Positions 49,201 through 58,459 of a DNA stretch of 64,000 nt are shown piece by piece (the first letter of the stretch is position 1; the number at the start of each line of letters is the position of its first letter). The notes under the pieces are model-generated. The model did no database searches. It was not told where the DNA came from and saw only the letters and a list, made by a program, of their open reading frames with translations. Made by a program: the position numbers and the translations under genes. Source of the DNA: Stomorhina lunata (lineage: Eukaryota > Arthropoda > Insecta > Diptera > Rhiniidae); contig OW121740.1 in assembly GCA_933228675.1 (NCBI GenBank), forward strand, positions 32,822,632 to 32,886,631, given 5' to 3'.

Positions 49201-49818
49201 GTGCGAAGAGCTTACCAAAGTAATATCAAGAACCTCTTGCCTATTGCTTACTACAAAGGTGGGTTCTGACCCTGTGTTGACAACATCTAAACTGCTACGA
49301 AGAAGAAAATCAAAAATAGACTCACCTCTTTCATTAATGTTAGAGCTGCCCCAGATGGTGTGATGGGCATTTGCATCCGCACCTATTATTAGCGGCAGAT
49401 TTCTGCTGACAGCCATATCCACTGTCTTCCTGACCAAATTGTTGGGTGGAGGTTCAATCTGGTCATGGCCCATGTAACACGAGGCGATCAGTGTAGGGCC
49501 TGCGCTGGTTTCCAATGCAGCCACTACCGTGTCTTCATCACTAAAATCAGATAGAATGAAGACGTTTAAAGTGCTTTTAGCTAAAATACATGCCCGCAGC
49601 CTACCTGATCCACTGGCGTGTATTAGCTTGTAGCCTCTTAGTGATAATCCACGAATCCTGTCTCCTACGATCCAAGGTTCCTGGATTATCACTAGCTCCT
49701 CCTTGCGTTCGGAAACGCGAAGGAGCAGGGCGGCTGAGGCCGCTTTAGAATGATGAAGATTAATTTGAGTAATCTTCATCATTCTCGAAGAGGGGGATAA
49801 CCGTGACGTTGAAGTCAT
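46228..49818 (-). CDS. ORF2: endonuclease, reverse transcriptase, RNase H
   Basis: This 1196-residue polyprotein drives target-primed reverse transcription. The N-terminal AP-type endonuclease (about 16-230) shows QINLHHSKAA, QEPW (Glu47), GADAN (Asp148) and SDHR (Asp223-His224). The reverse transcriptase (about 430-760) has FLDIEGAF (Asp577), GTPQGGVLSP (632-641) and YADD (665-668). The RNase H domain (about 915-1042) has Asp923, Glu958, Asp984, His1026 and Asp1036. A Cys-Cys-His-Cys set follows (1137, 1140, 1151, 1154). No stop or frameshift interrupts it and all catalytic residues are present, so it is probably competent. The ATG at 49818 is the longest start. The conserved domain begins at the tandem ATGs at 49782 and 49779, which may be the true start. 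ORF2 is in the +1 frame relative to ORF1 and overlaps it. Confidence 0.95.
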   Translation of the reverse strand: MTSTSRLSPSSRMMKITQINLHHSKAASAALLLRVSERKEELVIIQEPWIVGDRIRGLSLRGYKLIHASGSGRLRACILAKSTLNVFILSDFSDEDTVVAALETSAGPTLIASCYMGHDQIEPPPNNLVRKTVDMAVSRNLPLIIGADANAHHTIWGSSNINERGESIFDFLLRSSLDVVNTGSEPTFVVSNRQEVLDITLVSSSHHNLIKNWRVSNDCSFSDHRYLEFELQFTQDKPTPFLNRKRTNWDMHKESLCRLLPTVPHIDSCEDIDLAVNTLTNAFQQATNQACKKITRKGKCKPPWWSTDIEKIRKECRRLFNEAKRTSNWVPYKASVNRFKNVVRNAKRQSWRNFCSGVEGSSETSRLRKILTSSPSVTGYIQKACGNWTTSSYETLEVLMGTQFPGCSALHREPVSSNSTVIGSSPILIDRGKIKWALDSFKPFKSAGPDGIIPADLQHNAETITPWLIRIFMSCLKFSYIPESWTRCEVVFIPKAGKASHTKSKDFRPISLSSFLLKTLERIIDGHLRSSINPRFLSKSQHAYNKGKSVETALHSLVSSLEKSLEFGEFSLVAFLDIEGAFNNIKPTSITSAMADIGVDDSIISFIGKLLSYRIIFSTLGKATVYKVAYRGTPQGGVLSPLLWNLAINKLLMELDSLRFKTIAYADDVAIAVSGKYLNTISQRLEVALATLTEWSVSNGLGVNPAKTELVLFTRKYKIPQFNLPKLDGTELVLTDHAKYLGVILDSKLSWNLNTQSRVSKASIALYSCRRALGNTWGLSPSNTAWLFEMVVKPILMYGALVWWPALNKANQRGLFVKILRSAALMITGALRTTPSKALFTMLNWLPAELMAQLVALNSAIRLKTTGEWSTSSLGHTTILEKLNLPDNIDYCIPSPAFEQSFTADISGAHNAFSEETLVIYSDGSKSSRGVGGGFFIPSFGIKVKFKLPKQCSILQAEISAIYRASKWLTYHRVYPNDIRFCTDSLAAIHSLSSVYTTSVLTRECRASLNEMARHSNIELFWVRSHSNVPGNIIADNLAKDGALLSQENTDQFIGIPLSACKLLIKQFIFRSAQTNWSTESTCTISRLTWPTYDSKRSAILVSFSRHRLRTLISVLTGHCLIGIHARRLNLQSNDYCRSCHNAEEEETISHFLCHCPALAELRTLHLGFPFLHDLSEISNINIRKIGSFIDASGWL
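49747..49785 (-). promoter_or_regulatory. 16-bp perfect hairpin over the ORF1 stop and ORF2 start
   Basis: Arms 49747-49762 and 49770-49785 are exact reverse complements around a 7-nt loop. On the sense strand the upstream arm holds the tandem ATGs (49782, 49779) of the conserved ORF2 start, and the downstream arm begins with the ORF1 stop TAA (49762-49760). Confidence 0.9.
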
Positions 49819-51394
49819 CCTGATCCTCGTCGTCTAGATCGGGGTTCAGGAGGGCTTCCTCGTCCAATTCCTCGTCCATCTCCTCATCCACAATACTCAG
49901 GGAGCCTGGGCTCAGCTGGGAAGTGGGAGGAGCAGATGAACCGGAAGGTACGTCGTCCTTGGTGAGGGTATCCGGTACACTGTCATCCTGCTTTTCGGGA
50001 CCCTTGTCGTCACCTCGGTAGACATGTAGGATGATTTTCTCGAAACCGTAGAGAATCTTCCAACGCATCTGCCGAAGTGGCTCCAGGGATTCCTGGGTCA
50101 GGACAACAGTGATCCTTCTAAGAGAATCCTTAGGCTCAGAAACCTTTACTACCCTCCAATCATGGACAGGAAGATTGGGGTTGCTGAGTCTAAGGAGCTC
50201 TAGGATCTCCTCCTTAGATGACACACCATCGCGTACAAGGGCAGTGGATCTAGGCCTACGTGGAATCTCTTCACGAGAAACCACGTCGAGACTAGCTCCA
50301 TCCCATATACCTTCAATGAGCCGGATCGCCTCTCTCAAGAGAAAGGCGGACCTCTCATTATGGCATGCCATCAGCTTAACACGACCCTGGAACCAGCCAG
50401 CGTCGTCGCAGTCTGGAGGGGGACCAGGGTTTTCCCTAAGGACCCTGATGAAAACCCCCACCAGTTTGACTTGGATCAAGTCCCACCTTTCGGTGGTAAT
50501 TGACCCGTCAGGGTTACCCCTGTCAATGATGGCCTTAACGAGCTTACCCTTGGCAATCTCGCTAAAGGATCTGTCCATCATGACAGAGGGTTTAGGACGT
50601 TTAGCCCCAGGCTGCTGGCTTAACGAGTGGTCCTCCTCAGAACGTTGCCGTTTAGGCACACCTTTCGGTGCTGAGGTAACCTTGCTCGGGAGTTCAGCCA
50701 GAGTCTTTATAGCCCTGTCTTTCGCCGCAATCTCCTCAGGAGTAAGGGATTCAGCAGGCTTGTCGCCAAGCTGCTGCAATTTCCGCTCGGCTGCGCGCCG
50801 TTGAAGAAAAGCCCTTCTAGCCGGAGAAATGTGCTTCTTAGGACGATCAGATAGGGGATCCGAGGGTTTAGTCCCGGTCCTCTTTGCAGGGATAGGAGTT
50901 TTCAGAGAGGAAGAATTATTCGCATCTCCTTGACTCCTAGGGGTGTGTGCAGGTGGGGAATCTGAACATGGGATCACGATTCCTTTCTGCACAGGAAGCA
51001 CTTGGGATTTACCCGAAGCAGGGGGTTTGGCCATTGCGGCTTTAGAAGTACTCGCAGCATGGCTAAGAGGTACTTCAAAGAGTAATTTGCCTTTACCAGG
51101 CGATTTTTTTGTGCGGGAAGGACTGGATTTGACAGTCTTCTTTCCCACACCAGTTGCAGTAGCACCAGTTTTTCGGCCAGCCTGAATAGGTGCTTTCACC
51201 AGACTAACCTTCGAACCTGTGGTCGGCAGACTAGCTTGGCCAGGTGTCGCCACCAAGCTAGACGAAGAGCTTTGAGCCGATGTAGTCCCAGTCGCACACC
51301 ATTCCACACAGCCCGGGACAGGCACCGGTGGAACTGGGTCTCCGGAGATTATGAAGCCCTCGACCGGATACAGGGGGCATAATTTTTTGGACAT
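49760..51394 (-). CDS. ORF1: Gag-like nucleic-acid-binding protein (DUF4780-like)
   Basis: This 544-residue protein is probably the RNA-packaging partner of ORF2. The first 280 residues or so are low-complexity, rich in Ser, Pro, Lys and Thr, and probably disordered and basic. Residues of about 280-465 form a folded region with GWFQGRVKL, SREEIPRRPRSTALVRDG and LPVHDWRVVKV. I recognise this as the DUF4780 type seen in insect retroelement ORF1 proteins. The tail is very acidic (DEEMDEELDEEALLNPDLDD). No CCHC zinc knuckle was seen, unlike many Jockey or I element ORF1 proteins. The frame is intact. The start at 51394 is the first ATG of the frame. Confidence 0.9.
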   Translation of the reverse strand: MSKKLCPLYPVEGFIISGDPVPPVPVPGCVEWCATGTTSAQSSSSSLVATPGQASLPTTGSKVSLVKAPIQAGRKTGATATGVGKKTVKSSPSRTKKSPGKGKLLFEVPLSHAASTSKAAMAKPPASGKSQVLPVQKGIVIPCSDSPPAHTPRSQGDANNSSSLKTPIPAKRTGTKPSDPLSDRPKKHISPARRAFLQRRAAERKLQQLGDKPAESLTPEEIAAKDRAIKTLAELPSKVTSAPKGVPKRQRSEEDHSLSQQPGAKRPKPSVMMDRSFSEIAKGKLVKAIIDRGNPDGSITTERWDLIQVKLVGVFIRVLRENPGPPPDCDDAGWFQGRVKLMACHNERSAFLLREAIRLIEGIWDGASLDVVSREEIPRRPRSTALVRDGVSSKEEILELLRLSNPNLPVHDWRVVKVSEPKDSLRRITVVLTQESLEPLRQMRWKILYGFEKIILHVYRGDDKGPEKQDDSVPDTLTKDDVPSGSSAPPTSQLSPGSLSIVDEEMDEELDEEALLNPDLDDEDQDDFNVTVIPLFENDEDYSN

Positions 51395-51847
51395 TGGGGG
51401 GGTTTCATGATTAAAATATTTCGTATTTTATCCTTGCTACCAAGACCTGAAATAAACTGCCGCCCCACTGGGGATCAGACGCAGACCACAGAGCCGCCCA
51501 ATATGGGAAACAGACGCTCTGTGGATTTGGTTTGCCGGACGGACCTAAATCAAGGATCGAAGATCCAAAACGGACAGTTCTGCCGCCATATCCCATGGTG
51601 CCGTACATGGGAAACATATGGGGCAAAACAGAGGGTCCCACCTGGCCGCCCAATATGGGTAAACAGACGCCAGTAGGGAGAGGGTGGGTGGGTAGTTCTT
51701 AGTAGTGCGCTCCCTCTAAGCCTGTCTGGTATGGGTGACCCTGCCGGAGATAGCGATGATACCAATCTCCCCCAGCATAGCCTTAGAGTTCATTACGCTT
51801 AAGCCCCTGCATCACGACAAGATGACTACCCTTCGCAGAGGTAGTCA
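51395..51847 (-). promoter_or_regulatory. 5' UTR of the LOA-like element with terminal hairpin
   Basis: About 450 nt that should contain the internal promoter, as is general for non-LTR elements. A 9-bp hairpin (arms 51822-51830 and 51840-51848) sits at the extreme 5' end, its last base overlapping the target duplication. CCGCCCAATATGGG followed by AAACAGACGC occurs twice in direct orientation (about 51494 and 51640). Short ORFs here are not supported. Confidence 0.7.
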
Positions 51848-51861
51848 TAGAAGAGATTTAG
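51848..51861. repeat. Target-site duplication of the LOA-like element (5' side)
   Basis: TAGAAGAGATTTAG, perfect match to 46079-46092. Confidence 0.92.
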
Positions 51862-52164
51862 ATAATAAATAAATAAATAAATAGGTCTTTGAGATGGTTT
51901 TCAAGCCTAGCATTCTGGATAAACTAAACACTACACTCTTAAAAAATATTGACGACTGCATTTCCATCCCATTCTTTGAACGATTGTTTTCTGTGGACTT
52001 GTCTGGAGCTCTAAATAATTCCACAGATTGGCTTCTTAAGATATAAACGGAAGGGCTAAAGTCGAAGATAAGTATATGTGGGGGCTTCTCTTCAGCAGGC
52101 CGAAATAACTCCCATATACAAAATATATAAGACACCACATAATATACAAATGAGATATACGTTT
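51862..52164. other. Unique sequence flanking the retrotransposon
   Basis: Begins with a short (AAAT)n run. No gene was recognised; the 111-codon minus ORF at 51845-52180 is unsupported. Confidence 0.35.
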
Positions 52165-52640
52165 CTGTAATAGTAGTCAAGCTGACGTGTTGACGACATC
52201 TGTTCTCACTCGTGAATGCCGGACATCCCTTAATGAGGTGGCGAGGCGTTCCAATATAGAACTTAGTAACATTAGTACAGATAACCTATCCAAAACTAGT
52301 GCCCTCCTCAGTTAGGAGGTTTGCAGAAATAAACTAGAAACTAGAAAGTAAGCGTGGTGTTTATACAAAGCCAGAGACTACGCAACCTAATATAAATCTT
52401 GACAGGACAATGTATTCTATAATTACATGCTTAAAGACTCAATCGTTAGAGCAATGCCTATTATATAAGATATCGTAGGGTTAAGGAGTAAGTCGTGCAT
52501 CCAATCGTCATTGCCCAGATATTTTTAATATCAAGACCTCTAATATGGGTTACTCGTTTCTGCACGATCTGAGATCTCAAATATTAATGTTTGTATAATG
52601 GTATCATCTGCATCTGGCTAGCTCTAATCGAGCTAATTTT
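52165..52640 (+). pseudogene. Decayed LOA-like ORF2 3' end, opposite orientation
   Basis: Plus-strand translation gives VLTTSVLTREC then SLNEVARRSNIEL, matching residues 995-1020 of the intact ORF2. NIS-TDNLSK-SALLS, a LTGQC block, RLN-SN, and finally FLHDL and the terminal GW region follow in order. Many stops and at least two deletions (for example of the FWVRSH segment) show long decay. It was inserted independently of the intact element. Confidence 0.82.
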
Positions 52641-52926
52641 CAAGACGTTTTTCATACATTGTCAACAGCACCTGCTAAAACTCGTTTGTCTGTAGCAAGT
52701 AAGAACTATATTATTTATATTCTATTTAGTATAAAATAAGCCGCATTTATGGTAAATGACTGTATTGTCTTCTACGCTAAATGATCTCAACTCAATAATC
52801 AGGTAAGCTTTGGGATCTGCTCTAATCTAAAGCTTAATATCTTACGAGTGCTACTGGATCTTTCAAAGAGACGCTTAGCTGTACAATTTATCATATGTGA
52901 TGCTAGTCCACAGTAACATATCATGA
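52641..52926. other. Unassigned sequence left of the EnSpm-like transposon
   Basis: No gene was recognised. Confidence 0.35.
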
Positions 52927-55900
52927 CACTGCACAGAAAAAAATAATTTTCATGTTTGAATACGAAATTCAAGGATTTGATCAAAAAAATTGTTAAATTT
53001 CATGCGATGACTTTTTTTGCAGAATTGATAAAAACTTTTGTAAGTGTGTTTATTAAAATTTTTCTATTTTGAGTCAAGAACTTTTGTCATTAAGTTAACA
53101 AAAATATTTGTTGTTTTTTATTTCAGTTTCAATAAAAAAATTCGTTGAATGTTGCAAAATAATTGAATACAGAGTTCATCAACTTAAAGAATGAGTTTTT
53201 CAAGTTTTTATTTTGCTTTGATAAAAAAAGTTGTTGAATTAATAAAAAAAGTTGTTGAATTAGAATTTTTATTCAATAAAACTATGAGTTGAGTTGATGA
53301 AAAGTTTCGTTGACTTTCTGATTTTTATTTCACCCAAAAAAAAAACGCAAAAAAATTTAAATTTTTGTTTTTATTTAAAGAAAAAACTAAATTTTTACAA
53401 ATTTCTTAAAAAATAGGAAAGTAGAAATATATATGAACATATATAATTGCTTAAATATTATCTATATTTAAAATTTCGTTTTTTACAGTAAAAATTTTTG
53501 AAAAATTTTTATTTTTCGGCATTTCATAAAAAAAAACTTGTAAGAAGTTGTAAAAAATTTCAGCTTCTTTAGGAAATTCTAAGTTGAATACAAAAAATAA
53601 CTTATACAATATATCTACAGCTGTTAATACTTTTAGCATTGGATACTTTATGCCATCAAAATAAAGAAACATTTGCTTGACTTCCAGTATATTTCCTATA
53701 ACTAATAACATAGGTTGAATATTCTGCTTCTGAATCTTTAGGAGATCTAGCTTAATATTTAGTTCTTTTTCGCAGTTGGCTACTAAAGCAAAAGCATTTT
53801 GCGAATCACAAATAGAAAATTTTTTTTTAATTTTAGCTCCAGACTTATCCGTTATGCTTTTTTGTTGCGGGGGAAAGAGGTTATGCAAATGCCAGAAAAT
53901 ACCAAATTTTTTCGATTCTGAAATAAGAAATAAATTTATGTATAAGTAAAAATATATATATATACATATATAAATTTATATTGGTTTACCTTCGTCACAT
54001 AATAATATATCACATAGTTGTTTAGAAGCAAGTGAACTGGTTACTTTAGCCCTGAGTAATTGTATCAGCTTTGGTTCAAAAAGTGGCCATTTTGAAATTA
54101 AATCTTTCGCTTCAACATATTTAAGAGAAAAATCAATTTCAATCTGCAAGAAATATTAAAAAACAGATATGTTTACAATACATAAATATATACATACATA
54201 TTTTTAAAGAATTTTAGTACTCACCAATTTGAATCCCGAGGGTTTTAAATACTCTGGCCATTCCTTCAAAATATCGTTTGTTGAACTGGACTCTGACATT
54301 GATTTAAAACGTAATTGAGAACATTTTCGCCAATATATATCAAATTCGTCTGCCGAAACGTTTCCACTTCGCAAGCTTTGAAGGGCAATAGTGGCATCAG
54401 AATCTTGGACTGAAAGATATGAAATAATAAAAATAATTTTTGTGACATCTGACAATTATATATTACCGAATTTTTGATCAGTTTTTTGAGTATCTTTTAG
54501 TTCGAAAACGTTTTTCGAATGTCGTTTTAAATTATAAATTTTGGAGTATAACTTTCCTCTTTTTCCCGTATTATAATATTCCTAAATAAATAAAAAGAAA
54601 AATATAGTAATAAACCATAAAATTTTACTACGGACGTAATATTACCAGTTCTTCTGTTGTAAAAATTGAACAGATTTCTTTTTCCATTGCAGAACAATCT
54701 GAAACAGAACATGACAGTCCCCTAGCTTCTATATACGACCCAATAGTTTTTATAAGCAATTGGCGTTGTTCATCATGAAGTAGGCTCTTTTCTTCGTAGT
54801 ATTTCAGGACAGATCTCCCATTATGTGTGTCTTTAAGAATTTCCATAACAGAGAGAGTATTCCGGCTTAAATCATTATTTGTGGAAGGTGTTTGGAGTTC
54901 AGCTGATGGCATTGGAGAAGCATGTGTCGATTTCCATTTTTCCAAATAGTTTTCGAAAAGAGCAAGGTCACCAACAGCAAGACCATAAAAAAGAATATCG
55001 ATATGTCTGGTTTTTAAAATTTTTAATACATCAATTGTTATACGATGTTCTAATAAAGTACGAATTAGTACGATTAAATATATAAATAATTTTGAATTCG
55101 AAAAACATACCTGCGAAATGATTATATAAATGTTGTAGGTTCCATGTGGACAATAAGTCATATAAAGTACTATCAACAGCTGTAGTGTTATCCTAAAAAA
55201 AATTGGTAAAAACTTAGTATATACTTTGATAAAACTCTTTCAATTTTACAAAAGTTTTGCCGAAAGATGTTTTTATTTTTTCAACAGGGGGGCCAACTAC
55301 TTCACTCATTGGTACAAGTTCGTACAAGTTCGAAATATTTGTAATTTGATATGCTGCGAAATGCAGATCATAGTCAGAAATAACTTTTTTACAGCATAAA
55401 AAGACGTCAGTATCGCATTTTTTTATTATATAAAGAACGATGAAAATGTCGACATTATTTTTAAATCTCCCTATGAATGATTTATTATCATATTGATAAC
55501 CCCATATTTTAAATTCTGAATACACAGTAATTTGATTAATTTGAAACTTATCGCAAATAGTTTGTTTTATCTTAGGGTCTGTGATTATTTTTTTTAATTC
55601 CCCGATCTTACTATCTTTCGAATTTAATATATAATTTGCGAATTTCATTTGATGTTTTATAGAAAATGATTTCGGAATACATTTTCTACTTGTTATAATA
55701 TGTGCATATATTTTAAACTCTTTGTGCTTAGCTTCGAATTTAAAAGTCCACAAATTTCTCAACGGCCCAGATTTTTGCATTATCATTGGATAATGAAGCA
55801 TTATGTGGAATTTTGGGGTTAGAGTTTTTTTAAATAAAATTTGATAATCTCTGTTTACTATCGAAATTTTTGCTCTAATTTTTACAATTAAAGAATTTGA

Positions 55901-58137
55901 AATTTCATAACATAGCAAATCTTCTATGAGTTCAAGAAACGTTATTAAAAACTGCCAAACTTCGTCATTATACGGTACATATTCTCCAAATATTACAGGA
56001 AAATAGTATGAAAATGACATTATTTGTTTGGCTGACATTTTAAATTTTCCTTTCTCGAGTTCTTTGATTGTTAAGTTAAACTTTTTAGCACCTTTATCAC
56101 CTTTAAAATAAGGGAATGATTCTATTTTATTATTTATGTCATCAATATTCATGTATTTCATATTTTTGATAAAGTATAATAATGACTGTGAAAATATATT
56201 ATGACATATACCCTCATATATGTCATGCATTATATCGACTGAGTAATTTTCTGTAGCGTGAAAGGAGGGAATATTATTAAAAATACAATTAGCTGTTATT
56301 CCAGATTCTGATAGGTTTTCATCTGATAAGGAAATTCTATAATTTATCCTGTTTCTTAGAATTTCTGAATTCTGTTTTACAGCTTTTTGAGAATCAGATT
56401 TGCTAATAACACAGAAACGGCAAAACCGATTTGCCGAAAAGGATTTTGCAAAATTAAGAGTTACGTTTAATCCCAAGTTATCTGCCAAAATTAAGCCCAT
56501 TATAAAATAAACTTTCTTTGTTCCATTTTTTGTTTCTATATCAATTCCAAGAACTTCCAAGTCGTTAATTGTCTCAACAAGGTGCTTAAAAGAGTTATTG
56601 CCGTATTTTTTAATATCTGCAGAATGCATTGAACAGGCCAAAAAAACATCATTCAAAGAAGATGACTTTTGTGGTAAACATGGAAAGCTGTAATAGAAGT
56701 TACATACGGCATGTTTATTTGATTTAGACCCCAACGAATTATTAATTCCAAAGTCATCATCATATAGGAAATATGGAATTAAAGTACGATTCGGATACAA
56801 TGATTTCTTTTGTTTCCACAAATCTCCCTGCACAAAATTTGTAAATTTTGAGCTTTTCTCAATTGTATCCATGTAAGCTAATACTTCTTCTAAATAATCG
56901 TCTTTTTCAAAAATTTTTTTAAATTGAAATTTAAGAGGCATTATTGTTCCTTTAGAATTTGAATTATTTTCAATATTAAATGTCTGGGCTTTTTCGACAA
57001 GTCCCATATCTATCATTGATTTCTCGAGCTTGTAGTCTGATTTGACATTATTAAATAAACCTTTAAAATCTTTAGAAATTTGAGCTAACATTTGCTTATT
57101 TGATTCGGTATTATTAAGGCAACTTTGCAAGAAAATTATAATAGGATCTAATATACTAATCTCAATAGATTTTTGAAAAGATTGTATATCGGAACGAGTG
57201 TAATTATTTTTAGAATGTAACTGTATAATAAATTTATTCACGGAATTAATAACACATTGCAAACTATTGTTATAGTTAAATTCAGATACGATACAAGGGA
57301 CATCACCAGTACTGTAGTTTGTTTCAGAATCCATAGGTGGAATAAAAACTTCAGAACCGTTTGTAAAATTAAAATCTTTAGAGATTGTATCATTTCCAGT
57401 TACAGTACCACTGTTCTTAAAATGTCTTAAAACGTGTCTTTTAAAATTTTGTTTCACTGTAAACTTTTGATAACACTCTATAAAATTACAAATATATATT
57501 GTACCAGGTGGAGTATGATGTTCTTTTAGATGAAAAAATAAACTTTCTGGATGATTAAATATCTCCTCACACATAAAACACTTAATTACCATTTTGTTAT
57601 ATTTTATATATTAGTTTTTCTATTAGAATTCACTTTTTATTTATATTTTTTTACTCTTTATTTCCACTAACACGTTTAATACATATTATCGCGGCGAAGA
57701 TCAAAAAGCAACTAACTAAAATAGTTTAAAATAAAGAAGATTACAAAAACAACATATGAAGAAACCTGTATGTTTTTTATTCTATTCTTAGTTACAACTC
57801 CAATTTAGATAGAAAAACAAAAACAAAAGTGCAAAAAAAAAATGATCGAAATAAATCATGCTTAAATTCAAATTAACGGACAAAAATTTAAAACAACTGA
57901 CAAAATTTAAAGAAAAATCTAGTTTTACGATTATTCAAGTATAATTTTTATTAAATATTTGAAAGTATTCAACAATTTGCTTATTAAATATAGTTTATTG
58001 ACTGCATTTTCTAAAAGTTGTATCATTGATAAAAATAATATTTAAGTCAAATACATGCATTGTTAAAAATATTTTTTGTGTTTAACAAACGGAGTTATCA
58101 AAATTTTTTCTGAACTATTTTTTTCTGTGTGTAGAGC
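52927..58137 (-). mobile_element. EnSpm/CACTA-like DNA transposon
   Basis: The left end CACTGCACAGAAAAAAATAA and the right end (reverse complement) CTACACACAGAAAAAAATAG form an imperfect terminal inverted repeat. CACTG is the usual start of animal EnSpm elements. Subterminal zones on both sides (52980-53340 and 57950-58120) hold repeated GTTGTTGAATTA-like words and their complements, a typical feature of the superfamily. One spliced gene fills the interior. The exact right boundary is uncertain: a TGA at 52924-52926 and 58138-58140 would be a 3-bp target duplication, but it leaves a few unmatched bases at the right end. Transib, Kolobok or a new superfamily cannot be excluded from sequence reading alone. 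Confidence 0.62.
53451..57592 (-). CDS. Seven-exon C2H2/transposase/SAM-domain gene of the EnSpm-like element
   Basis: Proposed exons, minus strand: 57592-55250, 55192-55111, 55049-54646, 54581-54467, 54409-54225, 54143-53990, 53917-53451. The introns are 57, 61, 64, 57, 81 and 72 nt, all GT-AG with pyrimidine-rich acceptors and compatible phases. The join gives 1249 codons without a stop. Residues 1-60 hold two C2H2 fingers (Cys5/Cys8/His21/His25 and Cys35/Cys40/His53/His57). Residues of about 270-650 form a transposase core with YDDDFG, ADNLGLN (Asp371), FCRFC (390-394), VDIMHDIYEG (452-461), HIMLHYP and FEAKH (Glu620). About 788-849 is a SAM domain (LLSTWNLQHLYNHF to VGDLALFENYLEKW). The rest resembles SAMD3-like proteins (GRSVLKYYEE, RGKLYSKIYN, WPEYLKPSGFKLIEIDF, MFLYFDGIKYP). 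Without the first splice the frame ends after 792 residues. The exon structure is inferred by reading, not from transcripts. The function, DNA cleavage and insertion, is inferred from the family. Confidence 0.78.
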
Positions 58138-58459
58138 TGACAAGTTAACAAGATTTGCTGCTACTTCTCAAAGTCCAGTTGAACTAGAATCTATTGGCAT
58201 GTATTTATCGACTTGCAAGCTACTGCTGTGAGGAAGCGTACTATTGAAGTAGTCTTTTCGATGATGCAATCATTACAGGTAGATGCGTTTCCTTTAAGAT
58301 AGAAAATGATCTCACACATTACCACTACTGACAAGATCCGACATATCCTAACATTCTTTGGAGTAATTGTGGCAACGAAAAGATCAAGATGTCTTTAAAA
58401 CTGAAGCACATGAACTGTCCACCCTCTGTAGGGGATGTTGGACAAAAGGCAATGGTTCT
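58138..58459. other. Unassigned sequence right of the EnSpm-like transposon
   Basis: No gene was recognised. The minus ORF at 58325-58522 (65 codons) may be part of the adjacent retroposon-like repeat. Confidence 0.35.

Larger units (their letters stand above)
46093..51847 (-). mobile_element. Full-length LOA-like non-LTR retrotransposon
   Basis: About 5.75 kb on the minus strand, bounded by perfect 14-bp duplications. The order is a 5' UTR (51395-51847), ORF1, an overlapping ORF2 with endonuclease, reverse transcriptase and RNase H, a 3' UTR, and a tail of TTAGG-type pentamers as read on the plus strand. Both ORFs are intact and the duplications are identical, which points to a recent insertion. 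Its base composition is far less AT-rich than the surrounding DNA. The clade call rests on the layout and RNase H presence; the R1 and I groups are the alternatives. Confidence 0.9.

Noticed and set aside
50109..50804. 231-codon plus-strand ORF
   Set aside because: Antisense shadow of the intact ORF1, without domain or start context. The other plus-strand ORFs across 47186-51185 are the same kind of shadow.
54879..55085. 68-codon plus-strand ORF
   Set aside because: Antisense to the SAM-domain exon of the transposon gene.
55193..55216. 32-nt intron starting at GTATATAC (55224) just before the ORF1-type stop
   Set aside because: Too short for fly splicing. The 57-nt alternative starting at 55249 keeps the frame and matches the other intron lengths.
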